Shown here piece by piece: positions 9,375 to 18,500 of a stretch of DNA of 35,000 bases (position 1 is the stretch's first letter; each line of letters begins with the position of its first letter). Location of the stretch: positions 673,783-708,782 of the forward strand of contig CAJNDS010000091.1 in the NCBI GenBank assembly GCA_905221605.1, in the 5' to 3' direction. This DNA comes from Symbiodinium natans (lineage: Eukaryota > Sar > Dinophyceae > Suessiales > Symbiodiniaceae). The notes under the pieces were generated by a model. The model had not been told where the DNA came from. It saw only the letters and a program-made list of their open reading frames with translations, and searched no databases. The position numbers and the translations under genes were made by a program.

Positions 9375-9654
9375 TGTCAGCCCCATAAACCGAAGCACCA
9401 CAACATCCTATCTCTGCCTTGGAAACCGTCTAACAAAAGCACTAGGCCCGAAACCCTTAAAGCCCCAAAGTCCTAAACTCCAACACCCCCCCCCCCCCCC
9501 CCCCCCACAACAAACAAAGAACAAGCAAGACACCCTAAACAACTAAAGGGCCTAAATCCTAAACCCCAAAGTTTAGGATTTGGCGCCTAAGGTTTGCAAA
9601 AACAGGCGGTCTTAACCCTAATCATGGTTTGCGCATACCTGTAATCGAACTCAC

Positions 9655-9725
9655 GCGGATGCACAAATCTTGACATTCAAGGGTTTTGCGGCCAAGAGAA
9701 CACGCATAAACTTGATATAATGCCC
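9655..9725 (-). CDS. candidate exon, GHYIKFMRVLLAAKPLNVKI
   Basis: Acceptor TCCTATACCAG and a perfect donor GTGAGT bound 71 bp, 23 codons plus GC. It ends KICAS. Another frame (ALYQVYACSLGRKTLECQD) is also open. The composition changes here from acidic to globular, perhaps the start of a folded domain or another gene. Confidence 0.45.
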
Positions 9726-9763
9726 CTGGTATAGGAAATCTTCACATGACATGAGCTGGATAT

Positions 9764-9909
9764 GCTTGGAGCTTCAGGGTACTTATAACCCCAATCATAA
9801 CTGTACTCATAAGCCCCCTAAGTCCTCTAAGTCCTCTAAGTAGCCTTTTTGGGTTAGTTATAGGGGATTCTAGTCTACTACCCCAAAAAAGGTACTACAT
9901 AGGAGCCTG
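9764..9909. mobile_element. MITE family 2, diverged copy C
   Basis: GCTTGGAGCTTCAGGGTACTT is mirrored by GGTACTACATAGGAGCCTG. The interior includes AAGTCCTCTAAGTCCTCTAA and the nested pair TTATAACC/GGTTAGTTATA. Confidence 0.45.
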
Positions 9910-9990
9910 TAGTTTAGAGTTACCCTAAACCCTAAACCCTAAACTCTAAACCCTAAATCCTAAACCCCAAGGTCTACGCAGGATATCCAC

Positions 9991-10051
9991 TGTCTTGGGG
10001 TTCGTCGTGCGGGCCTAGCTCATCCTCGAGCTCATCCAGAGCTTCCTCCTC
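9991..10051 (-). CDS. candidate acidic exon, EEEALDELEDELGPHDEPQD
   Basis: A pyrimidine-rich CCCTTCTCTGTGAG acceptor and donor GTGGAT bound 61 bp, phase 0 in and 1 out. Leucines spaced in an acidic helix. C-strand repeats on the low side and G-strand repeats on the high side. Confidence 0.48.
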
Positions 10052-10079
10052 CTCACAGAGAAGGGCATGGATCGGGAAC

Positions 10080-10133
10080 GGGTTTAGGGTTTAGGGTTTA
10101 GGGTTTAGGGTTTAGGGTTTAGGGTTTAGGGTT
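10080..10133 (+). repeat. TTTAGGG array
   Basis: Eight pure units next to the acceptor side of the exon at 9991. Downstream to 10690 there is low-complexity unique DNA, a G14 run at 10354-10367 and overlapping ORFs of 61-111 codons that I regard as chance. Confidence 0.8.
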
Positions 10134-10694
10134 TTCTGGAGTTCACCCTAAACCCAACATCTATGGCACATTTCCCTATGTCTTGCAGGGTATACAGGTC
10201 ACTCTAGGCAGGGTTTCTGCTTCAAAGCCAAAGCCAGATGCGATGGGTAATGGCCCTGAACGCAAAAAACTGCACACAAAACCCCTAAACCCTCCTATTC
10301 AGACCCCTAAATCTACGCCCAGTTGCCCTTCCTATTGTAGGGTCCTGAAGGGAGGGGGGGGGGGGGGTTCATGGGGAGTAGGTCCAAAGCCCGAGATCCT
10401 ATGCACAAAGGTACAATTTGCGTATGTTTTGTATACTTTGTGTTTGTTTCCAAGTAAGTATTTTGTATTCTTAACTTTGACATGCTCAATCCCCTCAATG
10501 CAAAACATAGGTATGTAAGTACCCAAAAGCCCTAGACCCAATTACTGCATCCCGTTTGAAAGGCCCCTGAGTTTGGGCTATAAGTTGTAAACCCGAAACC
10601 CAATGGTTTACCAACACGATGTCCCTGCACCCTAAACCCTAAGCCCTAAATCGCATCAACTCCGAGTACAGCAAGCAAGACAGAAGCAGAAAGC

Positions 10695-10718
10695 CTCCCC
10701 TTCGTCGTCGTTGTCTTC
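10695..10718 (-). CDS. weak acidic micro-exon, EDNDDEGE
   Basis: Acceptor CCACTAAG and possible GC donor (GCTTTC) bound eight codons. If read on, the frame gives AFCFCLACCT. It fits the acidic series by composition only. Confidence 0.27.
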
Positions 10719-10884
10719 CTTAGTGGAGTTTCGGATTCTAGGGTTCAGGGTTTAAAACAAAATAGGGGTCGGCGTGTCGGCCGCCATGCTCAAGCCGAGA
10801 AGTGTCGGACGCTTCTGTTTGGGCTGTTGCTTCAAGACCTCAGCCCCCAGAAGCCCAAACCCCAAACTCCCAAACCGCCAAAAC

Positions 10885-11312
10885 CCCCTAACCCCCTAAC
10901 CCCCCAAACACAAAACCCCAAAACCCCTACACCCTAAACCCCTAAACCCACTAAACCCCCTAAACCCCCTAAACCCCCTAAACAACCTAATCCCCTCAAC
11001 GCCTAAACGCCTAAACCCCTAACCCCCTAAACCCCTAAACCCTAAACCCCTAACCCCCTAAACCCCTAAACCCCTACACCCCTAAACCCCTAAACCCCTA
11101 AACCCCTAAACCCCTGAACCCCTGAACCCTTAACCCCTAAACCCCTGAACCCCTAAACCCTAAACCCCTAAACCCCTACACCCTAAACCCTAAACTCTAA
11201 ACCAATGAACCCCTCAACCCCTAAACCCTAAACCCCAAACCCTAACCCCCTAAACCCCTAAACCCTAAACCCCAAAACCTAAACCCTAAACCCTGAACCC
11301 TACACCCTAAAC
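10885..11312 (-). repeat. CCCCTAAA octamer array, 430 bp
   Basis: About 53 units, mostly the 8-mer CCCCTAAA with mixed heptamers towards 11.3 kb. The largest variant block in the window. Confidence 0.85.
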
Positions 11313-11323
11313 CCCAATCAAAC

Positions 11324-11385
11324 ATCCGAGCATCATCTTCCTGGTCTTGAGCTTCCTCCTCCTCGTCGTCGGCCTTCTCATTCTC
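11324..11385 (-). CDS. candidate acidic exon, ENEKADDEEEEAQDQEDDAR
   Basis: Acceptor GGCTGAAAG and donor GTTTGA bound 62 bp in phase 0. Twelve of 20 residues are Asp or Glu. It is flanked by the large C-strand array (10.9-11.3 kb) and GTTTAGGG on the other side. Confidence 0.42.
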
Positions 11386-11730
11386 CTTTCAGCCGCTCGT
11401 GGAGTTTAGGGCTTCGCCCCACGAAACACGAACTTCTTGGGTGCTTGGGTTTAGGAATTTAGGGTTTCGGGTTTAGGGCTTAGGGTCGGGGGCTCAAGGC
11501 TTAGGGTGTCGGACTTAGGGCGGCTGCCGATCCCAGACACATCGAAAAACATATATACATGTATACATGCATACATATATACAGATACCAAAATCATGTA
11601 TGGAGGGGTTCTATAGGGCAGTAGGAGCAAGGATCCTTTCTCGGGTTCCCTCCTAGCATCGCTTTGTAGCGTAGGCTTCAGGGCTGAGGAAGGCCATTGG
11701 GGGGTGTACGAAGATAGTGGAGCCTTCATA

Positions 11731-11864
11731 GAGTCCCCCAAGTAGTAGGACTCCCTTATAAAAAGAACCCCAATAAGGTTCCCCAAATTTCGGAATAGAG
11801 TCCCCCAAATAGTAGGGCTCCCTTCTAAAAGGACCCCCAAGAAGGTACCCCAAATTTCGGAAAT
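11731..11864 (-). repeat. 67-bp tandem duplication (family 5)
   Basis: Two head-to-tail units, 11731-11797 and 11798-11864, differ at about 10 positions. In minus sense they read EIWGTFLGVLLEGSPTIWGT and a degraded second copy inside a 139-codon frame. A third unit lies at 26585-26650 on the plus strand. Confidence 0.5.
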
Positions 11865-11984
11865 CCTCATGACCCTCTGCTATTTCTGGGCAGCTTCGAA
11901 GTCTCCAAGGGGGATCTTTTTTCTAGATGACCCAGGCGCCTGGGGAAACCGCTCAGGATTCAGGGCTTAGGTCGAAGAAGCTTA

Positions 11985-12060
11985 GGGTTTAGGGTTTAGG
12001 GTTTAGGGTTTAGGGTTTAGGGTTTAGGGTTTAGGGTTTAGGGTTTAGGGTTTAGGGTTT
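11985..12060 (+). repeat. TTTAGGG array
   Basis: Eleven nearly pure units, ending at the possible micro-exon 12063. Confidence 0.85.
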
Positions 12061-12062
12061 GC

Positions 12063-12085
12063 CTTGTCCATCTTCTTGGTCGTCG
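12063..12085 (-). CDS. weak micro-exon candidate, TTKKMDK
   Basis: Acceptor GGCCGCAG is followed by two bases and TTKKMDK, then GCAAAC, a GC-type donor. An alternative frame reads DDQEDGQ. It is sandwiched between a G-strand array and C-strand units. Confidence 0.25.
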
Positions 12086-12498
12086 CTGCGGCCCCGCAGA
12101 TGCTGGACGCTGAGCCCTAAACCCTAAACCATAGATGCCATGGATAAACCTAAGCCCGAACCCTCGAAAAATCCAAATTCGTTTTAAAATTCGCCCCGGA
12201 CCCTCAGTCGCCCCAAAATGAAACCATGAGCCCTAAACCTACTGGTTCTTAGTATGGTATGGACTTAGGTGCTATAAACCCTCTCAAGCCTTCGTTCATG
12301 CCCTATCTGCCAGTAAGTAAATCCGCAACCCTAAGCCCGGATTAGTCCAACCCTGAACCTCAAGCATGAAAACAAAATCCTACACCCCAAACCCTGAATC
12401 CTACACCCTAAACCCTGAACCCTAAATCCTACACCCTAAACCCTGAACCCTAACCCCAAACCCTGAACCCTAAATCCTACACCCAAAATCCTCTCAAC

Positions 12499-12549
12499 CC
12501 GTTTGACTGCCTGGTCCTGGGCCTTGGCATTCTCAGCATCGCCGGTTGC
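12499..12549 (-). CDS. candidate exon, ATGDAENAKAQDQAVKR
   Basis: Acceptor GACGACGCAG and donor CGG-GTTGAG enclose exactly 17 codons, phase 0 to 0. Low side C-strand repeats, high side G-strand repeats. Helical Ala/Lys/Asp composition continues the series. Confidence 0.5.
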
Positions 12550-12591
12550 CTGCGTCGTCAGTGGGGTCGGGTTCGGGATTTAAGGCCTAGT

Positions 12592-12700
12592 TTAGGGTTA
12601 GGGTGTAAGGCCTAGTTTAGGGTTTAGGGTTTAGGGTTTAGGGTTTAGGGTTTAGGGTTTAGGGTTTAGGGTTTAGGGTTTAGGGTTTAGGGTTTAGGGC
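12592..12700 (+). repeat. TTTAGGG array
   Basis: About 15 units, upstream (minus sense) of the exon at 12499. Confidence 0.85.
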
Positions 12701-12956
12701 CTAGACGCCAGACGAGGATGTGCGCAGGGAATCCCAAACACATGCGAAAAAGGTAAAAAGCTCCACCTGCAATGACCATGCTCTGTTAGTTCTCCTAAGC
12801 TAACCCTAGTAAACCCTGAGCCCCAAACTCTAAGGGGATTTAAAAGATGGTTTGGGCGTGATTGAGGGTTGCCTAAGCCCAAAGCCCAGAATCCTGAGCC
12901 CCTAACACCCCCAAGACCCCAAACCCAACAGCCCTGTACCCTAAACCTAGACCCTA

Positions 12957-13020
12957 GGGTTTAGGGTTTAGGGTTTAGGGTTTAGGGTTTAGGGTTTAGG
13001 GTTTAGGGTTCCCTAAACCC
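12957..13020 (+). repeat. TTTAGGG array with C-strand units on both sides
   Basis: ACCCTAGGGTTTAGGG marks a tail-to-tail switch on the left and TTTAGGGTTCCCTAAACC a head-to-head switch on the right. Confidence 0.8.
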
Positions 13021-13054
13021 CAAGCCCTGCTTAGAGCTACAGGCAAAGGGAGAC

Positions 13055-13079
13055 GGCCCCCTGCCTCGTTCTCTTCATC
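13055..13079 (-). CDS. weak candidate exon, DEENEAGG
   Basis: GCTGGAAG is followed by DEENEAGG, and GTCTCC could be the donor. A longer open reading (TRWKDEENEAGG) spans the acceptor. It is acidic like its neighbours but borders are weak. Confidence 0.22.
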
Positions 13080-13299
13080 CTTCCAGCGCGTGAGGTCCCT
13101 AACCCCTTCTCAAACCCTAAACCCTGAACCCTAAACATCCTAAACACGCGAAGCACCCTAATCCCTGAACTCTAAGCCCTTAACTAACCCTACACCCCAA
13201 GCCCCCTTAAGCCCTCAACCCTAAACCCTTCAAGTTCGGGCTTTCCGGCTGTCGCGTTGCTGAGGGGGGTTAAGGCTTGCAGCGGGGGGGGGGGGGGGG

Positions 13300-13689
13300 C
13301 TTCGGACTTCTAGGAATGGGAAGAGGCAACCATGCCTTGTTGATCGTCTTTGGAAGGGCTTAGCGTTTAGGCTTTGACTAGTTGAGTCCTTCAGGGTTCA
13401 AGTAACCGAACAAGTAGGTCCCTGGAGGTATAGGGTTCCTCTTCCTCAAGCACCGGAGTGGAATTCTTCATAGGGTTTTCGGCCCAAATGAGCCTTATAT
13501 TGAGCCTAGGAATCTTAGGGCTTGGGGCTTTTGAAACTCTTTGGGTTCTTATGGCTTCTGGGGGGTCACAGGTGTGAATTGTGAAGCTCTGGAGGCCCAG
13601 ACATCGTTGAGGAATTCCGCTGAACCCTGTAGCTTCAGGGATCAGGGTTCAGAATTCCATTCCTTATCCTGACCCAAATGCTTCTCTGT
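13300..13689. repeat. foldback palindrome 1, left arm
   Basis: The arm matches the reverse complement of 13798-14187 over 390 bp without indels. I see two mismatches (13416/14071 and 13685/13802). It is bounded outside by a G16 run at 13284-13299. Confidence 0.85.
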
Positions 13690-13797
13690 GAAGGGGCAGC
13701 TCATTCTTTCCTATCGAAGTCATACTTGGCTCTTGCTTCCTCCAGAGATACAGGGTTTACGGCATTACGGGTGCCCTATCGGGGGGGGGGGGATCCT
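13690..13797. other. spacer of palindrome 1
   Basis: 108 bp of unique sequence with a G12 run at 13781-13792. No exon-like signal seen. Confidence 0.7.
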
Positions 13798-14187
13798 ACA
13801 GTGAAGCATTTGGGTCAGGATAAGGAATGGAATTCTGAACCCTGATCCCTGAAGCTACAGGGTTCAGCGGAATTCCTCAACGATGTCTGGGCCTCCAGAG
13901 CTTCACAATTCACACCTGTGACCCCCCAGAAGCCATAAGAACCCAAAGAGTTTCAAAAGCCCCAAGCCCTAAGATTCCTAGGCTCAATATAAGGCTCATT
14001 TGGGCCGAAAACCCTATGAAGAATTCCACTCCGGTGCTTGAGGAAGAGGAACCCTATACCTCCAGGGACCCACTTGTTCGGTTACTTGAACCCTGAAGGA
14101 CTCAACTAGTCAAAGCCTAAACGCTAAGCCCTTCCAAAGACGATCAACAAGGCATGGTTGCCTCTTCCCATTCCTAGAAGTCCGAAG
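13798..14187. repeat. foldback palindrome 1, right arm
   Basis: Inverted copy of 13300-13689 (coordinates sum to 27487 throughout). Candidate exon 14251-14303 lies just beyond it. Confidence 0.85.
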
Positions 14188-14250
14188 AGTATTTGGGGGT
14201 CTATATTAGGGTCCCTGATTTCGTAAACCCCTCGGACATGCCCTATACAC

Positions 14251-14303
14251 AGGCTTCCATAGTCATCGTCAGCACCGCTGTCGCCACGCTCAGCAGCACT
14301 GCG
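14251..14303 (-). CDS. candidate exon, RSAAERGDSGADDDYGS
   Basis: Acceptor TTGTTCTCAG is strong and the donor is GTGTAT. Seventeen codons plus CT, phase 0. It lies just outside the first foldback palindrome. It lacks the usual C-strand/G-strand repeat flanks. Confidence 0.42.
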
Positions 14304-14527
14304 CTGAGAACAACAAACCCTAAGCCCTAAACCCTCTTAAGCCTACAAACCCTGAAACTCTGAAACCCAATCGATGTTTTCTGTGTGCAATCACACGCAT
14401 GCACACCACTGTGAGCGGACTGCCTAGAATCCTACGTTGTTAAGCACAAGTCCTTATCGAGTCCTAGACTCTAAAGCCACCAGTTCAGCACCCACAAAGT
14501 CATAAAGTCCTAAAGCCTTGCCCCTCT

Positions 14528-14607
14528 GAATGATTAGAATAGGGTTTGTGGGGTTGTTCGGGTATATTTATAAAGGGACCGTAAGGGAATACTATTAGAA
14601 ATTATTC
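14528..14607. mobile_element. MITE family 4, copy without telomere tract
   Basis: GAATGATTAGAATAGGG to AAATTATTC. GGGACCGTAAGGGAATAC here aligns with GGGACCATAAGGGAAAGC of the other copy up to the point where the tract begins. Confidence 0.45.
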
Positions 14608-15042
14608 CGACCCCTACACTCGACTCCGAGGACCTTTCGACATCCTCAAGACCTGGACCCTAAACCCGAAGCCCTAAACTCTAAACCCTAAACCCGAAAA
14701 CCCTAAAACCCCTAAACCCTAAGCCGTCGCACTCGCACGCTGAGATTGCGTGCCACGTGCACGCCAGGGCTCCAGGGGCGTTTTTAAGGTTTACCCCCAA
14801 GCTTCAGAATTTAGGGCTCAGGGTTTAGGGATTAGGGCTAGGGCTTAGGGCTTAGGGCTTCGGGTTTAGGGCTTAGGGCTTCGGGCTTAGGGCTGAGGGC
14901 TTAGGATACATGTTTATACATCTTTTGCACGGCTTCTGCAACTCTTCCCTGCAACAGCATCATGCCTCTACGCATCTCAGTCTTCCTTGTGAGGCGAGGA
15001 CGCCATAGCTGTGGTTTCCATGTGGTGTTCCCGCTGGAAAAC

Positions 15043-15119
15043 TTGCCACAACAGAGTGGGAGGGTGCCCTCGCCACAGCCTCGGACGATGTCGGGATGGA
15101 CATGTCATTCATGCTTGTC
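15043..15119 (-). CDS. candidate exon, NDMSIPTSSEAVARAPSHS
   Basis: Acceptor CTAAAGCAG and donor GTTTTC bound 77 bp. The minus frame reads TSMNDMSIPTSSEAVARAP and stays open to about 14960 (GNHSYGVLASQGRLRCVEA). It contains two ATG codons. Plus-strand frames of 66-72 codons overlap here but have poorer composition. Further minus islands KQRRGPAIDPLKQD (near 15.15 kb) and ASVKGAT (near 15.22 kb) lie just upstream. Confidence 0.4.
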
Positions 15120-15403
15120 CTGCTTTAGTGGGTCAATTGCCGGGCCTCTCCGTTGCTTCTGAACTCATAGAAACTTTTTCCGATGGACCGTGTAAACGGT
15201 TGCTCCTTTCACGCTTGCCTGAAGTTTAACTTTGACACCCGATAGAGGATGTCAGGCTTCGCATGCCTGCGTATCGACAATAGGCTGCCAACAACGGAAT
15301 GTAGCTGACGTTCCTTAGGGTCTAGGGTCTAGGGTCTAGGGTCTAGGATCTAGGGTTTAGGGTTTAGGGTTTAGGGTTTAAAAGTTTAGGGCTAGGGCAG
15401 CAC

Positions 15404-15445
15404 TGTGGAGGAAATGCAGTCCTCATCCTCCTCCGGCTCCTCCTC
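15404..15445 (-). CDS. candidate acidic exon, EEEPEEDEDCISST
   Basis: A pyrimidine-rich tract ending CTGCACTCAG precedes 14 codons. The donor is GTGCTG. Phase 0 to 0, in line with the exon at 16397. Confidence 0.45.
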
Positions 15446-16149
15446 CTGAGTGCAGGAGGGGGAGGGCAGTTCGGAAAGTGCTTTGATTTTGGGGTTTAGG
15501 GTTTAGGGTTTGGGGTTTGGGGTTTTGGGGTTTGGGGCTTGGGGGTTGGTACGTCCGGACGGGTTTAGGATGTACCCTGGGGCTCAAAACACGGCTTCCT
15601 TTGTGTAGCTGCGTAGGTCACTGTCTTTGGGCAGCAAGACTCCTTGACAACGTCAGTTCATGCGTTTGGAACATTCGCGAACGCACAACCTTCAAGCAGG
15701 CTTTCTCCTCTCCCCAAACCCTGCTCAACCTCTTATACTGCACCTTGCCCTAAGCCTTAAAAAAAAACATTTCACTTCAATCACTAGACCTTGAACCACT
15801 CAAGCCCAGACTCAACAACAAGAGAACCCTGAATCATTGAGGTGCAGGTTGAGGGTTTAAGGCCAAGGCTCTTAGGGCTAAGGTGTGCAAGGAATATGTT
15901 TAGGCCCAGAGTACATCACCGAAACCCAGACGACCCAGAGACAGAGTCCATGTGTAGTACGATTATGGAAACCAGGCACCGACAATTCCATATTTCATCG
16001 GGCTTCTGGTACCTATCATCCCTAAACCCTAAACCCTACACCCTAACCTAGTTTCACAATGGCACTCTCTAGGCCCTCAGCCCTCAACCCTACAAATGGA
16101 CCCTTTTTGGAGTGTGTTCCTTGAGCCTCAAACAGATGGTTCAGGATTG

Positions 16150-16370
16150 AGGGAGGAGCTGCGGCGAAGGACTTAAGGGTTTCAGGTTTCAGGGCTGAAG
16201 GGCTTAAGGGTTTCAGGTTTCAAGGCTGAAGGGCTTAAGGGTTTCAGGTTTCAGGGCTTAAGAGCTTAAGGGGTTTCGGGTTGAGGGTTTAGGGTTTGGG
16301 GTTTAGGGTTTAGGGTTTGGGGTTTAGGGTTTAGGGTTTAGGGTTTAGGGTTTGGAGTTTAGGGTTCAGG
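16150..16370 (+). repeat. degenerate then regular TTTAGGG array
   Basis: It starts with three about 35-bp higher-order units (AAGGGTTTCAGGTTTCAGG) and becomes TTTAGGG/TTTGGGG from 16275. Confidence 0.75.
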
Positions 16371-16396
16371 GGCTCCCCAGGGCCAGGATGACACAC

Positions 16397-16462
16397 GCAT
16401 GCAGGGGCGGCCTCTTCATCTTCGACCAGGGCCTTCGGAAGACGCTTGCGGGACCCAAAACC
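16397..16462 (-). CDS. candidate exon, SRKRLPKALVEDEEAAPA
   Basis: Acceptor AGTTCGCAG and donor GTGTGT bound 22 codons, phase 0 to 0: GFGSRKRLPKALVEDEEAAP and on. It follows the exon at 17001 in phase. Confidence 0.42.
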
Positions 16463-17000
16463 CTGCGAACTGTTAGGGTTTAGGGTTTAGGATTTAGGGT
16501 TTAGGGTTTAAGGTTCCAATACCCTAAACCCTAAACCCTAAACCCCGCACCCTGTCAACTCCAAATGTCAAAACCCTATGCGGAGTGTAAGCCCATATGC
16601 AAGCGTGGGCAATACAAACCCTATAAGCACTACAAACCCTACAGCTTAGGGTTTGGGGTTTGGGGTTCGGGGTTTGGAATTTGAGGTTTGGGGTTTGGGG
16701 GGTTTAGGGTTTGGGGGGTTTGGGGGGGTTAGGATTTAGGGTTTAGGGTTTAGGGCGAGCTTATTCAGGCCTTAGGGTTGAGGGAGGCTGGATGCCTGCC
16801 CTCTTTCACTCAAAAACCATAACCCTGCGGCTGAAGAAAGGCTCAAGCTACGCTCGCCAGCAGCAGTACCCCTGAGCCCTAAACCCCAAACTCAAAAACC
16901 CAAAGCCCCGAACCCTAAACCCTAAACCCTAAACCCCAAACCCTAAACCCTAAACTTGTCAACCCTAGACCCGAAAGCCCTTGAAGCCTATGAACCCTAC

Positions 17001-17057
17001 CAGGGCCTTGAGCGCATTCCAAGCGTTCGGCTCCTCGTCGTCCTCCGACTCTTCAGC
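17001..17057 (-). CDS. candidate acidic exon, AEESEDDEEPNAWNALKAL
   Basis: Acceptor ACCACAG at the end of C-strand repeats and donor CTG-GTAGGG bound 19 codons, phase 0 to 0. It has an acidic head with a short helix NAWNALKAL. Borders are among the best in the window. Confidence 0.5.
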
Positions 17058-17225
17058 CTGTGGTTTAGGGTTTAGGGTTTAGGGTTTAGCGTAGGGTTTA
17101 GGGTTTAGGCTTTAGGGTTTAGGGTTTGGGGCTTGGGGTTTTGGGTTAGGGGTTGCTTCAGGCTTTAGGCGGCTTGTGGTTTGGGGCTAAAGCGGCGGTT
17201 CTCTCAAGGGTAACATATTTATTTA

Positions 17226-17562
17226 ACCCCCCCACATATTTTTCCCACCCCGACATATTTTTTTAACCCCCCCACATACCTTCTCAACCCCCCAACATAC
17301 CTTCTTAACCCCCAACATACCTTCCTAACCCCCCCACATACCTTCTTAACCCCCCCACATACCTTCCGACCTGCCTGACTCCGAGCAGGAGCCAGGAGCA
17401 AGGAAGACTCGCCGCCGTGCACTGAACAACTTCGACTTTACGAGGCAGGGCTTAAGGCTGGGGCATTAGACTGGAAGTGTTAAGGTGTCTGGTTTATGTA
17501 TCCTTAGCCGATTTTTTTCTCTTTAAGCAGAAGTCATGGATTTAATGCCCGTATCGATGGAG
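17226..17562. repeat. foldback palindrome 2, left arm
   Basis: 337 bp matching the inverse of 17674-18010. Differences are a few substitutions and two compensating homopolymer length changes (T7/T6 near 17513, C4/C5 near 17249). The outer 140 bp are a C-rich minisatellite with a 20-22-bp unit. Confidence 0.8.
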
Positions 17563-17673
17563 GCTTGCAGTGCGCGATGGGAGAGAGTTGGCTTGCCTGG
17601 ATGCTGCGTGTGGGAGGACCCTACGTAGAGGAGCGGAGAAGTGGACGGGCAGTGCCGCGTCTTCGTCCCGCGG
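17563..17673. other. spacer of palindrome 2
   Basis: 111 bp of unique, GC-rich DNA. No repeat or exon is evident. Confidence 0.65.
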
Positions 17674-18010
17674 CTCCATCGATACGGGCATTAAATCCAT
17701 GACTTCTGCTTAAAGAGAAAAAATCGGCTAAGGATAAATAAACCAGACACCTTAACACTTCCAGTCTAATGCCCCAGCCTTAAGCCCTGCCTCGTAAAGT
17801 CGAAGTTGTTCAGTGCACGGCGGCGAGTCTTCCTTGCTCCTGGCTCCTGCTCGGAGTCAGGCAGGTCGGAAGGTATGTGGGGGGGTTAAGAAGGTATGTT
17901 GGGGGGTTAGGAAGGTATGTTGGGGGTTAAGAAGGTATGTTGGGGGGTTGAGAAGGTATGTGGGGGGGTTAAAAAAATATGTCGGGGGTGGGAAAAATAT
18001 GTGGGGGGGT
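17674..18010. repeat. foldback palindrome 2, right arm
   Basis: Inverted copy of 17226-17562 (coordinate sum 35236). It runs into a longer G-rich minisatellite on its outer side. Confidence 0.8.
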
Positions 18011-18142
18011 GGGGACGGGGGGACGAGGAGAGGAGGGGAGAGGAGGGGAGGGCAGAGGAAGGGGGGGGGGTCGAAGAAACATGTGGGGGGGTCAAAAAAA
18101 CATGAGGGGGGGTCGGAAAAGTATGTAAGGGGGGTCAAATGA
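17813..18142 (+). CDS. dubious ORF with seven-residue repeats (mirrored at 17219-17422 minus)
   Basis: It starts MHGGESSLLLAPARSQAGRK, then about seven copies of a unit like KVCWGVR or RYVGGLK encoded by the 21-bp minisatellite, then a Gly/Arg/Lys-rich tail. The other palindrome arm encodes the same start on the minus strand, diverging after about 50 residues. No homology recognised. Probably a by-product of the minisatellite. Confidence 0.2.
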   Translation: MHGGESSLLLAPARSQAGRKVCGGVKKVCWGVRKVCWGLRRYVGGLRRYVGGLKKYVGGGKNMWGGGDGGTRRGGERRGGQRKGGGSKKHVGGSKKHEGGSEKYVRGVK

Positions 18143-18275
18143 AGATGTGGGGGGGGTGGAAAAAATATGTGGGGGGGGGGGGTTAAAAAAGCGTGTGCGG
18201 GGTCAGAGAGGCCACGGGGGGGTTAAAAAAATATGCCAGGGGTGGGAAAAATATGTGGGGGGGTCAAAAAAATAT
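17869..18275 (+). repeat. G-rich minisatellite, unit like GGGGGGGTTAAAAAATATGT
   Basis: About 18 degenerate units of 18-22 bp alternate a G5-G12 run with A-rich TATGT. The first third lies in the palindrome arm. In plus sense it encodes the heptad-like repeat KVCWGVR/RYVGGLR for part of its length. It has quadruplex-forming potential. Confidence 0.7.
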
Positions 18276-18399
18276 GGGGCCCTTCTCTCAATGATGGTCC
18301 CTCGTTGGGTGCCTTAAATAGAAGGGGCCGCCTAGAATAAGGGCCCCGAAGGGACGTACTGTGGAGAAGTGACCATGGTATTGGGATTTGGGGCCTTTA

Positions 18400-18500
18400 G
18401 GCGGTTTAGGGGCGTCTAGGGCACGGGTGCCCTTTCTTTGCATAAAGAGGTTTATAAGGGAAGCGAAATTCCCCCAAAAAAGGAACAAGGGTACTAGCGG
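18400..18500. mobile_element. MITE family 3, diverged relative
   Basis: TGCCCTTTCTTTGCATAAAG, TTATAAGGGAAGC and AAAAAAGGAACAAGGGTACT follow the same order as in copies A and B. Ends have diverged. Confidence 0.35.

Noticed and set aside
9636-9656. tRNA B-box (GAGTTCGATTAC on the minus strand)
   Set aside because: The flanks do not pair as a T-stem, no A-box is in range, and the bases are explained by the GTGAGT donor of the exon at 9655.
10183-10541. 111-codon plus ORF and its antisense partners
   Set aside because: They run through a G14 tract and telomere-like codons. No splice or start context supports them.
14962-15229. Plus-strand ORFs of 66 and 72 codons
   Set aside because: Cys/Arg/Ser-rich composition, mutually overlapping. 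The minus frame with an acceptor and natural composition fits better.
17869-18275. CRISPR array
   Set aside because: Units are contiguous degenerate G/A-rich minisatellite repeats with no unique spacers, and the context is eukaryotic.
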